From Emiliania huxleyi CCMP1516 (taxonomy: Eukaryota > Haptophyta > Isochrysidales > Noelaerhabdaceae), in the NCBI RefSeq assembly GCF_000372725.1, contig NW_005197648.1, positions 363,342-427,341 on the forward strand: 64,000 nt of DNA. The letters run 5' to 3'. Made by a program: the position numbers and the translations under genes. This document shows positions 41,273 through 51,774 of this stretch, piece after piece. How positions within the stretch are numbered: position 1 is the first letter of the stretch; every line of letters begins with the position of its first letter. Below the pieces are notes generated by a model, which made no database searches, was not told the origin of the DNA, and saw only the letters and a list, made by a program, of their open reading frames with translations.

Positions 41273-42253
41273 ATGCTGGCTTTTTCACGCCGCCGCCACC
41301 CTCGCCTCTTCCTGATGATGCCTCTCCTCACACTGCTGTCGTGCGTGGCCGGCGAGGCGCCGAGCCCGCCCGCCGGCGCGGCGCCCAAGGCGTCCAAGCT
41401 CTCCGCCTCGCGGGTGGCCACAAAGCCAGTGCTGGCCGGTGCCGGCGGTCCGCCGTCGTTGGACGGCGAGGACGACGGCGAGGTGGGAGTGGCCGCCGAG
41501 CTGGCCGCCGAGGTGGGCGGCGGCGGCTTTGCCCAGCGGCTGCAGGCGCGGCTGCGCGACCTGCTCGCGGGGCCCGAAGCCGGCGGTGAGGGCGAGGAGG
41601 CCGGCGCGGCCGAGGCGGCGCCTCCGAAGCGCGCCAACCTGATCATGATGCTGGTGATGATTGGGGTGCGTCTGGTCATGACGCTCTCGCTCATGTACTT
41701 TCGCAAGCAGCCGTCGCCCTCCGGCGTGGAGGACGTGATCCGCGCAGTCGGCGTCGAGGAGGGCGTGAGCACGGACGCGGTGGCCGACGCGGCGGCCGGC
41801 GCGGTGGCGGCGGCGGCCGAGGGCGCGGCCGGCGCGGTGGCGGCGGCGGCCAAGGGCGCGGCCGGCGCGGCCGGCGCGGCCGCGGCGGCGGCGGCGGCCG
41901 AGCTGCCCGCCGGCAAGGTGCTCGAGGTGCTGAGGGCGGAGGGGCTGCTGGCGGCCGTGCGGCTGGGGTGGGCCAAGCTGGCGGCTTTTGCCCGCTCGCC
42001 GCAGGCGGCGCCGGCTATGATGGTGCTCCTCATCCTGTCGATGAAGCTGGTGCAGCGGATCGACCCCGATGTCGCGTCCGCCGAGGAGCAACTGGAGGCC
42101 GAGGCGGCGGCCGCGGAGGCGGCCGAGGAGGCGGCCGCGGAGGCGGCCGCGGAGGCGGACATCGCGGGCGAGGCGGAGGGCGAGGCGGAGGAGGAGGAGC
42201 CGGAGGAGCCGGAGGAGGAGGAGGAGGCCACGGACTCGTCAAACTCGGCTTAA
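41273..42253 (+). CDS. Ala-rich two-TM protein with acidic tail
   Basis: 326 aa from the ATG at 41273. The N-terminus (MLAFSRRRHPRLFLMMPLLTLLSCVAGE) is a signal or organelle-targeting sequence. Two hydrophobic segments follow: LIMMLVMIGVRLVMTLSLMYF (about 123-143) and PAMMVLLILSMKLV (about 247-260). Between them is a highly Ala-rich stretch, and the C-terminus is an Ala/Glu run ending in a poly-acidic tail. The low-complexity parts come from GCGGCCGG-type simple repeats. A short helix LEVLRAEGLLAAVRLGWAKL may be the conserved core. No family recognised. Confidence 0.55.
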   Translation: MLAFSRRRHPRLFLMMPLLTLLSCVAGEAPSPPAGAAPKASKLSASRVATKPVLAGAGGPPSLDGEDDGEVGVAAELAAEVGGGGFAQRLQARLRDLLAGPEAGGEGEEAGAAEAAPPKRANLIMMLVMIGVRLVMTLSLMYFRKQPSPSGVEDVIRAVGVEEGVSTDAVADAAAGAVAAAAEGAAGAVAAAAKGAAGAAGAAAAAAAAELPAGKVLEVLRAEGLLAAVRLGWAKLAAFARSPQAAPAMMVLLILSMKLVQRIDPDVASAEEQLEAEAAAAEAAEEAAAEAAAEADIAGEAEGEAEEEEPEEPEEEEEATDSSNSA

Positions 42254-42483
42254 TTCAGGGGCGTTGGCGAGGTGCGCGGCAGGCGGCCACGCACCAAGAC
42301 CGTACATGTTTGGACGTATCGCGGGGTGCACCGTCCAATGCCAGCACTGCCTGGGGCGCGCGCATAGCATGTGGCACGTCCTACTTTTACATTGAAGCGG
42401 CCTCTAAACACACTCGCGGCGGAGGTTGATGCAAGGCCGCCCGGGCCACGCGCGCCACGCGGCCGCGCGGGGCGCGGCCCGCG
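42254..42483. other. Intergenic stretch
   Basis: Nothing recognised. It is the 3' flank of the Ala-rich gene and the target of MITE copy 2. Confidence 0.35.
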
Positions 42484-43051
42484 GGGCTAAAGGGTGTGGA
42501 TGCTGGGTTGAACAATATCGGAGGACGCGACCCACTTCGCCACAGACGGTCCCGCGCCTCGCCGCTATGACGGGGACACACCCCGCACCGTCCGCTGTGT
42601 CCCCGTCTTTGTCCGGAGTGAAAAGTCCAACGCGCTCGTCGGTGGCGGCTTCCCTCAACCTGCGCCGCGCTCGGCGAACCTCGACAGCGCTTTCGGTGGC
42701 ATGCAGCTCTTTGCGACAGAAGCCTGGAGAGCAGCTCCTCTGCTGCTCACACACTCTGCACAGCTGACACAGCCTACTGTGCGGCTGCCACAGCTGTGAC
42801 AGCGATGGGCTCGCCCTCACTGGCCCTCAGTCACTTGTGCTGCGGCTTGTGTGAGCGACACTGCTCGGCGACTGCCGGCACACTGTGAGACCATGGGTGT
42901 GAGGTAAAACCACGCTACCAGCGCTTGGTCACATCAGCCCTGAGGTCATATCCTTCTCCTCTGTTGATGGTAACACTTGTCTACTCGCTGGAGCCGAGCA
43001 GGAGGGCTTGGCGCACAACCCCTGTTCAACTCACCCTCCACTCCCCGTAGA
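42484..43051 (-). mobile_element. MITE-like non-autonomous element, copy 2
   Basis: Inverted relative to the copy at 15238-15794. The ends, read inward, are CTAAAGGGTGTGGATG and CTACGGGGAGTGGAGG, both followed by a GTTGAAC word in this copy. The two copies differ mainly in the middle (about 42590-42660), where one has a GTCCCCGTC inverted pair. Confidence 0.75.
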
Positions 43052-44595
43052 CCGTTAACGCGTTAGCGACGTATACAATGGGATGCGAGTTAATGCGCGG
43101 TTGGGGGTGCCTGAAAAGGGGAGCTCCCTCTCTCCCCACCCCGAGGACCTCTGCCCAAGCTGATGGTGCCCAGCCTAGGGGGCCTCAGGGGCTGTAGAGC
43201 CACACCTAGGAGAGGGGGTAGCTCACACCTTGTGGGCCGCACTGACCCTTCTCCCACGTGCCCTTGCCCGCCCCTCTGACCGCCTCCCGAGAGGCCCGAC
43301 TTTGAGGGGCTGGTGAGAGCCTGCGCGAGTTGCGGATACACCCTGGTCCCCCAGGTGTGAACGTCACGTGTGAACAGTCTCAGTAGCCACTGTGAGTCTC
43401 CCGTGACTGCCGTAGTGTCTGTGAATAGTGCGGGGAGCGAGTAGATAGCCGAACGGGGGTTTTCCCCGACCTCCCCGAGGTCGGCCTGCGACCTCCGAGA
43501 GGTCTTGCGCCGCTGCACCCGCCGGGTTTTGCGAGCCCGGAAACGCTGAAAAGTAGGCTAGTAAGCGGGTGTTCTGTGTGGCTTGAGTAACAATCAAAGT
43601 TCTAATACCGCCCGGAGGTGCTGTCACTCCGTAGAACGAACTAAGTAAACCTCACCGAGGTCGCCACTCAACCTCCCGGAGGTCATGGCAGAGCGTCGGG
43701 CGCCATGCGCCCGCTCGCCAGGGCCCGGCCCGGGGAGTGGCAGTCGCTCTTCTTGCGACCTGCGTCAAAGGCTGCAGAACACGCTGCATATCGCCGGTTC
43801 ACGGGCCCAAGGCGGTGGTTCACGCCTCGGGTCCGGCGGCAGCTCACGCCCTGCACAAGGTAAACTCCCAGTTCCGCAGATTGGTAGCGGCGGCGGGGGA
43901 AAGGCTGCAACCAGCCCTTCCCAGCCCAAAACCTTGGCTTCCAGCCTTCCCAAACCCAACCGTTCAGTTGTTGGGTCAAGGGGCGCAGAACCCCCCAAAG
44001 TCAACCGTACAGTAGTTCGACCACAAGCGGGAATTTTTTCCCAAGTCGACCCTTCAGAGGTCGCGTCGGAAAAGGGCAAAGTTGAGCTCTCAATGGTTGC
44101 ATCAGGAGGTTGCAGACGGCCAAGTTGAGCACTCAGCGGTTGCACCAACGGTTGCGAAGATCCCGTCCAAACTTAAGGTCATTCACGGGTGTCCGCGGCC
44201 CACTGAGCACTGTGCCCGCTGGTAGGACAATGACCGCCGTAAACCCTGTGATCAGCTCCATGCGATCTCGGATATTTTTTGTAGGCACCGGAACGCCAAA
44301 AAACTACTATGTCTTCGAGTGAAAAGTAATCCGAGCAAAGCCGCGGCCGCAGTGAATTAAAAGGGGCGGTTTTCGAGGGGGGATCTGGAGAATCTGGGAA
44401 TCTGCTCACCACGGACCCCCACCTCATCGAAAAACTTTTCACTCCAAGACATAGTACTTTTTTAAGGTGCTCTACAAGCTAGGCACAAAAGATATGGCAT
44501 TGCAGGTCATTTAGGGCCCCTTAGACGGTCACTGAGTAGGCCAAAATCCCCACTGGGCCGGGAGCAACCTTAACCCAATAAAGGACGCAAGTTCG
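43052..44595. repeat. Degenerate palindrome-rich stretch
   Basis: No gene. At 43464-43685 several short palindromes of the form ACCTC(n)GAGGT recur (CCGACCTCCCCGAGGTCGG, GACCTCCGAGAGGTC, ACCTCACCGAGGT, AACCTCCCGGAGGT). From 43950 to 44160 a related degenerate unit such as CAACCGT.CAG..GTT repeats about every 40 bp. The 30-bp inverted pair at 44298-44463 lies in the same stretch. Confidence 0.5.
44298..44463. mobile_element. Small foldback element (30-bp inverted ends)
   Basis: Arms 44298-44327 and 44434-44463 are inverted copies with two mismatches (outer word AAAAAA, inner words ACTATGTCTT and GAGTGAAAAGT). The 106-bp interior has no coding potential. Size and structure fit a MITE or foldback element; only one copy is in the window. 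Confidence 0.6.
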
Positions 44596-45288
44596 ATGAC
44601 ATACTCTGCCGACCGGACGGCCGCTTCGGCAGCAGAGATGGGCGACCAGACTGGACAGGGCTGGATGTGCCAGAAGGCAGCGCAGCTCCTCGCTCCAGCG
44701 TCGAAGGCAATGCAGCTGGCCAAGGGTCTCATTGTCGGGAAGCTGCACAGCGAGCCTGTCGACACAACCGACTGGTCGACTCTCTCCGAGCTTTCAGGCG
44801 GGTACGGTGCGAGGGGCTTCATGGGGATCAACTTTCTGGGCCGATTCTTCACTGCGTCCAAAGTTGGCCGTGGGCATGGCAACCCCACAGACATGGTGCT
44901 GAACGAGGCGTACAAGGACCTCTCGCTCATGCTCATCCCCAAGGACGGCCAGGCCGAGGTCTCCTCTTTTGGCACCATGCTCAAGCTGGCCACTTCCACC
45001 AAGCAGCCTGACAACTGGAACGGCTGCCAGCCGCCCGACTTCCGCTACGTGCTCACTAGCGGCAACCTCCTGGACGGCACCAACCTCGCCCAAGTCATGA
45101 AGCAGCCGCACGCTGACAAGATCCTGCCCGACCACTCGCCAATCGGCCTCGCCCGCATGGCGGCGGGCACGAGTGCCCCAAGATTGGCTGTGATGAAGAC
45201 GTGGCCGCCCACTCGGACCAAGAAGTCGAAGATCTGGCACAAGCTATCACGAGCAGCGTGCCATCCGATGTCCTCGACCTGGCATTAG
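44596..45288 (+). CDS. Unrecognised ORF
   Basis: The ATG at 44596 opens 230 codons. The first 180 residues look like genuine protein (KAMQLAKGLIVGKLHSEPVD, GFMGINFLGRFFTASKVG, MVLNEAYKDLSLMLIPKD, PPDFRYVLTSGNLLDGTN) and resemble nothing I know. The last part overlaps another open frame (45201 onward) that also looks protein-like at its start (DLAQAITSSVPSDVLDLALALASKL). How the two relate is unresolved; splicing or decay are both possible. Confidence 0.45.
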   Translation: MTYSADRTAASAAEMGDQTGQGWMCQKAAQLLAPASKAMQLAKGLIVGKLHSEPVDTTDWSTLSELSGGYGARGFMGINFLGRFFTASKVGRGHGNPTDMVLNEAYKDLSLMLIPKDGQAEVSSFGTMLKLATSTKQPDNWNGCQPPDFRYVLTSGNLLDGTNLAQVMKQPHADKILPDHSPIGLARMAAGTSAPRLAVMKTWPPTRTKKSKIWHKLSRAACHPMSSTWH

Positions 45289-45417
45289 CTCTCGCGAGCA
45301 AGTTGAATTTGAGCGACTCGCCTTCAAGCACGCCAACGCCCAGCACTGCAGACGCCTTCGTGGCTGCTACTGATCAGCGCCACGTGGGCTATTTCGCACA
45401 AAGCGTGGAACCGGCTA

Positions 45418-45951
45418 ATGCATGCCCTCCACGGCAACGGAACCTCTTCACGGTCGCAAAGTGCCTCGGCGCGTCGGGCCGCACCCCGTGGCGAGGCGAG
45501 TGCGCCTGCACCGACCACGGCTGCCGCGCAAGACGAACAGGCAGAGGGGCTACGCCGACTGGCGGCTCAGCGGATCGGTCGCCTGTTGCAGGCCCGCCTG
45601 ATGGCAGCCGCTGCAGCTGCGGCTCCTCCGCCACCACCGATGGTAACGGCGTTCGCCACGCCAATCGCGCCACCTCCAGCGCCACCTCCAGCGCCACTTC
45701 CGGTGCCGCCTCCGGCGCCACCTCCTGCGCCACCTCCTGCGCCGCCCCCTGCACCACCTCCGGCGCCGCCGCCGGCGCCACCTCCGGCGCCACCTCCGGC
45801 GCCACCCCCGGCACCACCTCCGGCGCCGCCTCCTCGCGGGCGCCGTCGCGCCGCGCGCGCCCAATTCTGCTGGCACACGGCACGCGTCGTCACACAGCCG
45901 CGGAGAACAGGCGGTGCTGTGCGTGAAGCGCGCGCGATCTCGTACTTTTAA
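45418..45951 (+). CDS. Pro-rich ORF of doubtful status
   Basis: A 177-codon frame with a helix (EQAEGLRRLAAQRIGRLLQARLMAA) and then a run of PPAPPPAP units encoded by a 12-bp simple repeat (GCGCCACCTCCG, about 45670-45830). It could be the 3' part of the gene starting near 44596, or chance. Confidence 0.3.
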   Translation: MHALHGNGTSSRSQSASARRAAPRGEASAPAPTTAAAQDEQAEGLRRLAAQRIGRLLQARLMAAAAAAAPPPPPMVTAFATPIAPPPAPPPAPLPVPPPAPPPAPPPAPPPAPPPAPPPAPPPAPPPAPPPAPPPAPPPRGRRRAARAQFCWHTARVVTQPRRTGGAVREARAISYF

Positions 45952-46309
45952 GGCTGGATCCGGCCATTCCAAGGGTATACCTTTGAGAATCCCCAGCGTC
46001 TCACCCTCCTAGTCACACTCTCAATATCTCGACCAGGTGTGTATTCTTTTTGCTTGGGGTGGCCAGCATGCCGGGGTAGGTAGGGTAGGTCTGGGCACTC
46101 CCGTCGGGGTTTTCCCTCTCTTCACGCCGGAATTTTCAAAAAAAGAAATTTTCGGCGAAAATCACGACGTCAACCCTCCCCAAGTGGGTGATCTGGTGCT
46201 TGTAGGGCTTGATAGTGGCCTGCCATGTCACAGGAAGGACTGTGATTGCAGGAGAGTACCACCAGCCATCACTTTAGTTGGTATAGTACCCCACCTTCAC
46301 CCATACCGT

Positions 46310-46430
46310 GATTTTCTTGCATTTTTGCTCCCGGCTGAGGGAGCAAGCAAGCCCACCCACGCTTATATACTCACCATTCTTACAGTGGTGTAGCTTGCGC
46401 ATCGGCTGCAGCCTCTGCTGGGGCGGAATG
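46310..46430 (+). repeat. Duplicated promoter-like block, copy 1
   Basis: Shares, in order, TTTTCTTGCATTTTTGCTC followed by GAGCAAGC, then TTACAGTGGTGT, then GCATCGGCTGCAGCCTCTGC with 52073-52345. The first part is itself an inverted repeat (TTGCTC / GAGCAA). Confidence 0.6.
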
Positions 46431-47626
46431 CGCGGGGTTTTCGGCGCGATGCCCTCGGTGAGTACACGCTACTGCGGTGCCGCAAGCTCTTCTGCGCGCG
46501 CGTGACGTGTGGGACGCGTGCGCTGCGCTCAAACGTCGCGATTTGGCAATAGGCGCTCGAGCCGGCGCACAGCGGGCGGTTGCGCCGCGCAGGGGGGGTC
46601 GGGGGGGTGCGAGAGGGGGCGTGGGTCGGGCGCGCACCGGCAGGCCCTGGGAACGGCCGTCACGTCGAGTTGGGGGGTTGTCGGCGGCTCGAGCGCCGAG
46701 GCGTGCCGCTGCTGTGCCGTCGACAGCCCCTCTTCCGAGCCGGCGCGCGGCGGCGAGCCGCGGCCAGTGTCGCTGGTGCGGGGGCGGCGCAGCGTTTACC
46801 CCCCCCCCCCCCCGCGCCCGCCCGCCCGCCCGCCCGCCCTCAGGCCTTGCCCCTCCGCAGGCGCGGGAGCGCTCGCCGGCGAGCACCTCCTACCTCTCGT
46901 CGCCCGGCTGCTCCCTTTCCCCGTCACCCGCCGCGCCCTCGCCCGGCCGCCTCACCGCGCAAGGAGCGCTCGGCTGCTCGCCGCCGCCGCCGCGCGTCCC
47001 GCGCCGCCACGCTTGCCCCCTCTCCTGACGCGCACCGCCCGCGCAGACGGCGCTCCGGGACAGACGGAGCAGCGACCGCGCGCGCGGTCGCTGCTCCGCC
47101 CCTCCGTCGCGCGCGCCGCGCGCGCGCTGCGCCGCTGCCGCCGCGCCCCCCTCGCCGTCTGTTTCTTGCTGTACTCGAGTATGGTGTGCGGTGCGCGCAC
47201 GCGCAGCGCACACAGCAGCCTCCCCACCCCCCTACCCACCCCGTCGCGCCGCCGATGCCGCCCCCGCCGCCGCCGCCGCCCCCGCTGTAGCGTTTGGGGT
47301 GGCGACTGGCGACGGCAAAAATGCAAAAACCGCCCCTGGCCACTGTCTTTTTTAGTTTCCCATAAGTAGGGTAGGTAGGTAGGTAGGTAGGTAGGGGCAC
47401 CGCAGGGGCCGGTCAGGTTTTTCCAGAATTTCAGCATGCTGTCCGCCCCAAGCAAAAAGAATACACACCTGTCTCGACTATCCAACATGAAGTGCTGCGA
47501 TCGGGACTGCCACATTTCTTTTTTCCTTTCTTTTTTGGGTCGTGTGGGCACCCTACGCACGCGCGGATGGGGCACAGGATCTTTTTGCACTCGTCGCCCA
47601 CCGTGGCGTACCGCCAGATCGACTTG

Positions 47627-47693
47627 ACCCAATGTACACACCAGTGAGGGAGGGCGAGACTCGAGGGGTCCCGTACCATGCGGAATCGACCCT
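47627..47693 (-). repeat. Dispersed ~68-bp repeat, copy 2
   Basis: Inverted match to 2682-2749, 160 bp upstream of the U2SURP start. Confidence 0.75.
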
Positions 47694-47853
47694 CTCCACA
47701 CAGCCTTGTTCACATAAACGCACAACTCCGGACCCAAGACGCACAACAGTCGAGAAGGGGAGAAGCCTTGTTCACAGAAAACACAACGCCATTCACGCCC
47801 CACAAGCCTGTCCTCTGCGGATTGTCGCAGGGGTTCAGAGCGCGCGCTGCAAA

Positions 47854-50800
47854 ATGTCCCTCCCTTACGACCTCGACCCGAACTCGATCAAGCCGGGCGC
47901 CATGCGCTCGATGACGACAGACAAGCTCGCGTCGTTTTCGCTCGGTGGCACAAAGAAGACAGCCTTTGAGAGGCGCAAGGAGGAGCTCGCCGCCAAGCGC
48001 CGAGAGCAGGAGGCAGCGCTGGCTGCAGAGCACGCGCGATTCGTCGAGGAGTTTGAGTCGGGGCCCGAGCGGCCGACGAAGCAGTTTGTGCGCGGGGGCG
48101 TGCAGGGCGGCGACGTCGGGGCTTCCAGCAGCGGCAGGCCGGCCGCACCCACCGGCCCTCGCATCTCCGCACCTCAGCGGCGCGGCCCTAGCGCCGCCGC
48201 GCGCGCAGCCTTTCAGCCCGACGCCATCGACGGCGAGTCGCTGGACGCCGAGCCGCCCAAGCCGCCTCCGAGCGCTGCTGGCCGGCTGGCGGCAGCGCCG
48301 GCGCGCAAGGGGAAGGACAGGGGCCCGTCGCAGATGGAGGAGTTTATGATGGAGCTGCGGCGCGAGCAGGCGCCTGCTCCGCGCCATCCCCGCTCAGCCA
48401 CCGCGCGCACCACGCCCCGACCCCAACACCCTCCCCCCCGCCCCGCTCCACCCGCGTCACCGCCCGTGCCCCCGCGCCTCCCAACGCTGGTTGCAGGAGG
48501 AGCGCGACAGCCGCGGTGAGCGCGACTCGGACGTGCGCAAGTCGGACGCGCCGACTTCCTTCGACAATCAGGCTTGCGCAGCGCCCACTCGCGGCGGACA
48601 CGCCACGCCGCCGCCTCTGCCTCCTCCAGCCGCCACTGCCTTCTGCCGAGTTGCGCCCGCGATGGCCGATTTGCGGCCCAGGATCCCGACACTACCAACC
48701 TGTACATTGGCAACTTGAGCCCCAACGTCAGCGAGGAGGCGCTCTTCCGCTCGTTCCAGCACTTTGGTGCGATTCAGTCCGTCAAGGCGCTACCCCCCCC
48801 CCCCCCCCCCCTTCCTCCCCTCACTCGCACACACGCCATCCGCTCACCCGCTCGAGCGTGGCTGCTGCAGATCATGTGGCCAAGGTCCGAGGACGAGCGG
48901 CTGACCAAGCGGCTCAACGGCTTTGTCGCCTTTGTCAAGCGGGCCGACGCCGCGCGCGCCAAGGACGAGATGAACGAGACCGAGCTGCTTGGGTACGTGA
49001 TGCGCATCGGGTGGGGCAAGGTACCGCCCCGCCCGCCGCGCCCGCCGCCCGCCCTCACCCCCCCCCCCCCGCCGCCGCCGCCGCTCTCTCCCCGCCGCAC
49101 GGTTCCCGCCCCGCCGTCCCCAGACTGTGGCGCGGCCGACGCAGCCCATCACGCTCGCCTCCATCCAAGCCCGCGCCTCGAGCGCCGCGTCCTCGCTGCC
49201 CGCGCCGCGGCCCACGGGCATGGCACCCGAGGCGGTGTCTGTGCCGCCCAACCACGAGATCATCGACCGGCTCGCCCTCTTTGTCGCGCAAGAGGGGCAC
49301 CCCTTTGAGCAGGCGCGAGCGCGCTCGCTCGCGCCGCCCCGCCCCCGGCTCGCCACCGGCGACGGCCCGCCCGCCCGCCCGACGCTGCCGCAGGAGGTGA
49401 TGTCGCGCGAGGCGGAGAACCCGAGCTACCGCTTCCTCTACGACCGCGGCTCGGCGGAGCACCGCTACTATCGGTGGAAGGTGGCGTCCCTCTCCTCGTC
49501 TCTCTCCTCGTCCCCCCGTCGCGACACAGCAGCACTGTCGTGTCTGGCAGTCTGGAGGGGGGGTGGCACCAGGGGGGTCGCGGGCCGTCTAGCGGCGGCT
49601 CGCAGAGTGCACTATGTGCCGGGTGGCAACTCGACCCGGCGCTGTCCGGCACTCTTCCCATCAGGTCGTCTCTCTCTGCTGCGGCGACAGCGTGGACGCA
49701 TGGGACACGGCGTCCTTCCGCCTGCAGCCGGACGGGCCGCTCTGGGCGCCTCCGCCGTGCTCGCGCCCGCCGCCAGCGCGTGACACTGCTGCCAAGCGTG
49801 ACACTGATGCCAACCGCTCGCGCTCCCCGAGGCGCGCTGCCCCTCCCCACCGCGCCCGCCCACACCCTCCCCACACCCTCCCCACACCCTCCCCACCTCT
49901 CCGGCTGCAGTCGCTCGCCGTCGCGATCGCGCTCACGCTCACGCTCGCCGCCACGATCGCGCTCACGCTCACGCTCGCGCTCCCCGCCGGCGCGGGGGCG
50001 CAAGTTCGATCGCGACAACCACGCCCGCGGGCTCGAGCGCGGCCGCAGCCCCGAGGGCGGGCGAGAGCTCAGCGAGGAGGAGAGAGATGAGCTCGAGGAC
50101 CTCTTGCGCGCCATGGTGGTGGAGCGGCAGGTGTGCCCCCCCCCCCCCTCCCACCCCCCCACCCCCACCCTCCCGCACACACCACCCAGCCCTGGGTCGG
50201 CCCGAGCCCTGCCCCCGAGCCCTGCCCCCGAGCCCTGCCGCCGAGCCCTGCCCCCGAGCCCTGCCCCTGGTCCGCCTCAGGTGATCGCGGACGGGATGGG
50301 CTGGTGCGTGGCGCGCTCGACCGCCTCGAGCGAGATCGTCGAGACCATCACCGAGGCGCTCACTCTCTCCGAGACGCCCGCCCCAAAGAAGATCGCACGC
50401 CTCTTCCTCGTGTCGGACATCCTGCACAACGCGGGCACCGCAAACGTGCCGGGCGCCTCCTCCTTCCGCGGCCACTTCCAGCGCACGCTGCCGGAGATGT
50501 TCGAGTCGCTGCACGGCTGCCTGATGGGGCTCGACTCGCGGATGGGCGTCGAGACGATGAAGGACCAGGTCGTCAAGGTGCTCTACATCTGGCAGGCGTG
50601 GTCCCTCTTCCCGCTCTCCTACCTCTCGCGCCTCGAGCGCACGCTGCTGCACGGCGCGCCGGACCCTGCCAAGCCCGCGGCGGGAGCCGAGCCCCCCGCG
50701 GACCGCGGCGACGACTCGGACGAGGACGACGTCGACGGAGAGCCGATGTACCCGCCTGCAGCCGCCTCCGCCTCCGCCCGCGAGGAGGCGTCCTCCGCGC

Positions 50801-51577
50801 AGGCGACGACCGCGGCGGCTGCGCCGGCCGCAGCCGCCGTGTCGCCGCTCGAGGAGCGGGTCCGCGCGCTCTCGCTGCGGCAGCTGGAGGCGGTCTGCGA
50901 GGCCAACGGCGTGTCCTCGTCCGGCTCGCGCGCGGAGATGCTCTCGCGCCTCCTCGCGCGAGGGGCGGCCGGCCAGCCGATCGACTTTGGAGGCGAGGCG
51001 TCGCCCGAGGCGCCGCCTCCTCGGCAGCTCTCGCCGCCTCCGCAGCAGCTCTCCGTCCCCACGCGGTGGGACGGCGACGAGGCGGAGGACATCGACGGCG
51101 ACGACATCGACGGCGAGGACATCGACGGCGAGGCCGTCGCGCCGCCAGCGGCGGCCGAGCCGAAGGCGCAGAGCAAGGCGGAGGGGCGCGAGAGGGCGCC
51201 ACGCGGCCGGAGCCCAGACCGCGCCAGCAGGCAGGACCGGCCGTTGGAGAGCAAGGCGGAGCGGCGGGATGGGCGCGAGCGCGGGAGCGACCGCCGGCGC
51301 AGCCGCAGCCGTGAGCGGGCGCGCAGCCGCGAGCGCAGCCGCGAGCGGGCGCGCAGCCGCTCGAGAGAGAGGAGGGCTCCTGACCGGCGCGGCAAGCGCT
51401 CCTCCAGGCTTGGCTGCCCCGCTCTCTCGCCGCCGCATCCTCCCAGTGCGCGCCCTCTCACGCTCCGTTCGCCCTGAACCCAGGTCGAGGTCACGCAGCG
51501 CGCCAGACCGGCGCGGCAAGCGCTCCCGGTCGAGGTCTCGCTCGCCTCGCCGCGGCCGGGGCGGCTCGCGGCGGTGA
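47854..51577 (+). CDS. U2SURP: U2 snRNP-associated SURP protein (SR140)
   Basis: A spliceosomal factor bound to the U2 snRNP. Ten exons give an 884-aa frame with every junction in phase: 47854-48369, 48497-48571, 48682-48786, 48871-49020, 49124-49312, 49394-49480, 49665-49756, 49911-50130, 50281-51407 and 51484-51577. Domains in order: N-terminal basic helix (FERRKEELAAKRREQEAAL); RRM (TTNLYIGNLSPNVSEEAL, then NGFVAFVKRADAARA); SURP (IIDRLALFVAQEGHPFE, NPSYRFLYD, HRYYRWKVVSL); RS stretch; CID (EIVETITEALTLSETP, ARLFLVSDILHNAG, LYIWQAWSLFP); acidic EDDVDGEPMYPP as in human SR140; a SAP-like helix pair (LRQLEAVCEANGVSSSGSRAEM); and a long C-terminal RS tail. Introns 1, 2, 3, 5 and 9 are GC-AG; 4, 6, 7 and 8 are GT-AG (76-184 bp). 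Human U2SURP is 1029 aa. The SAP-like piece is unexpected for the family. Confidence 0.92.
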
Positions 51578-51729
51578 AGGGGGGGGGGGGGGGGGGAGTA
51601 GCCCGATTGGCCGTCCGACGCCGTAGAGCTCGTCCCGCCAGTACTCGAGTACACGCACACGTACACACCGACACACATGATACTCCTCATCTGTCTCGCT
51701 CTTTTCTCCCTCTCCCTCTCCCTCTCCCC

Positions 51730-51774
<45 letters not shown>

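Larger units (their letters stand above)
45952..47853. other. Unresolved stretch upstream of U2SURP
   Basis: 46310-46430 is a block also found upstream at 52073-52345. After it, an ATG at 46429 (MRGVFGAMPS) meets a GTGAGT donor at 46460, and frames at 46480-47290 are Arg/Pro/Ala-rich, so a small spliced gene is possible but unproven. 47365-47394 is a GTAGGTAGGTAG run. 47627-47693 is the inverted copy of the 2682 repeat. Confidence 0.4.

Noticed and set aside
42069-42395. Arg-rich frames opposite or beside the Ala-rich gene
   Set aside because: Frame-shifted shadows of the GAGGCGGCC simple repeat.
45660-45840. Proline-rich domain as evidence of a gene
   Set aside because: It is encoded by a 12-bp simple repeat that is open in several frames, so it does not by itself show coding.
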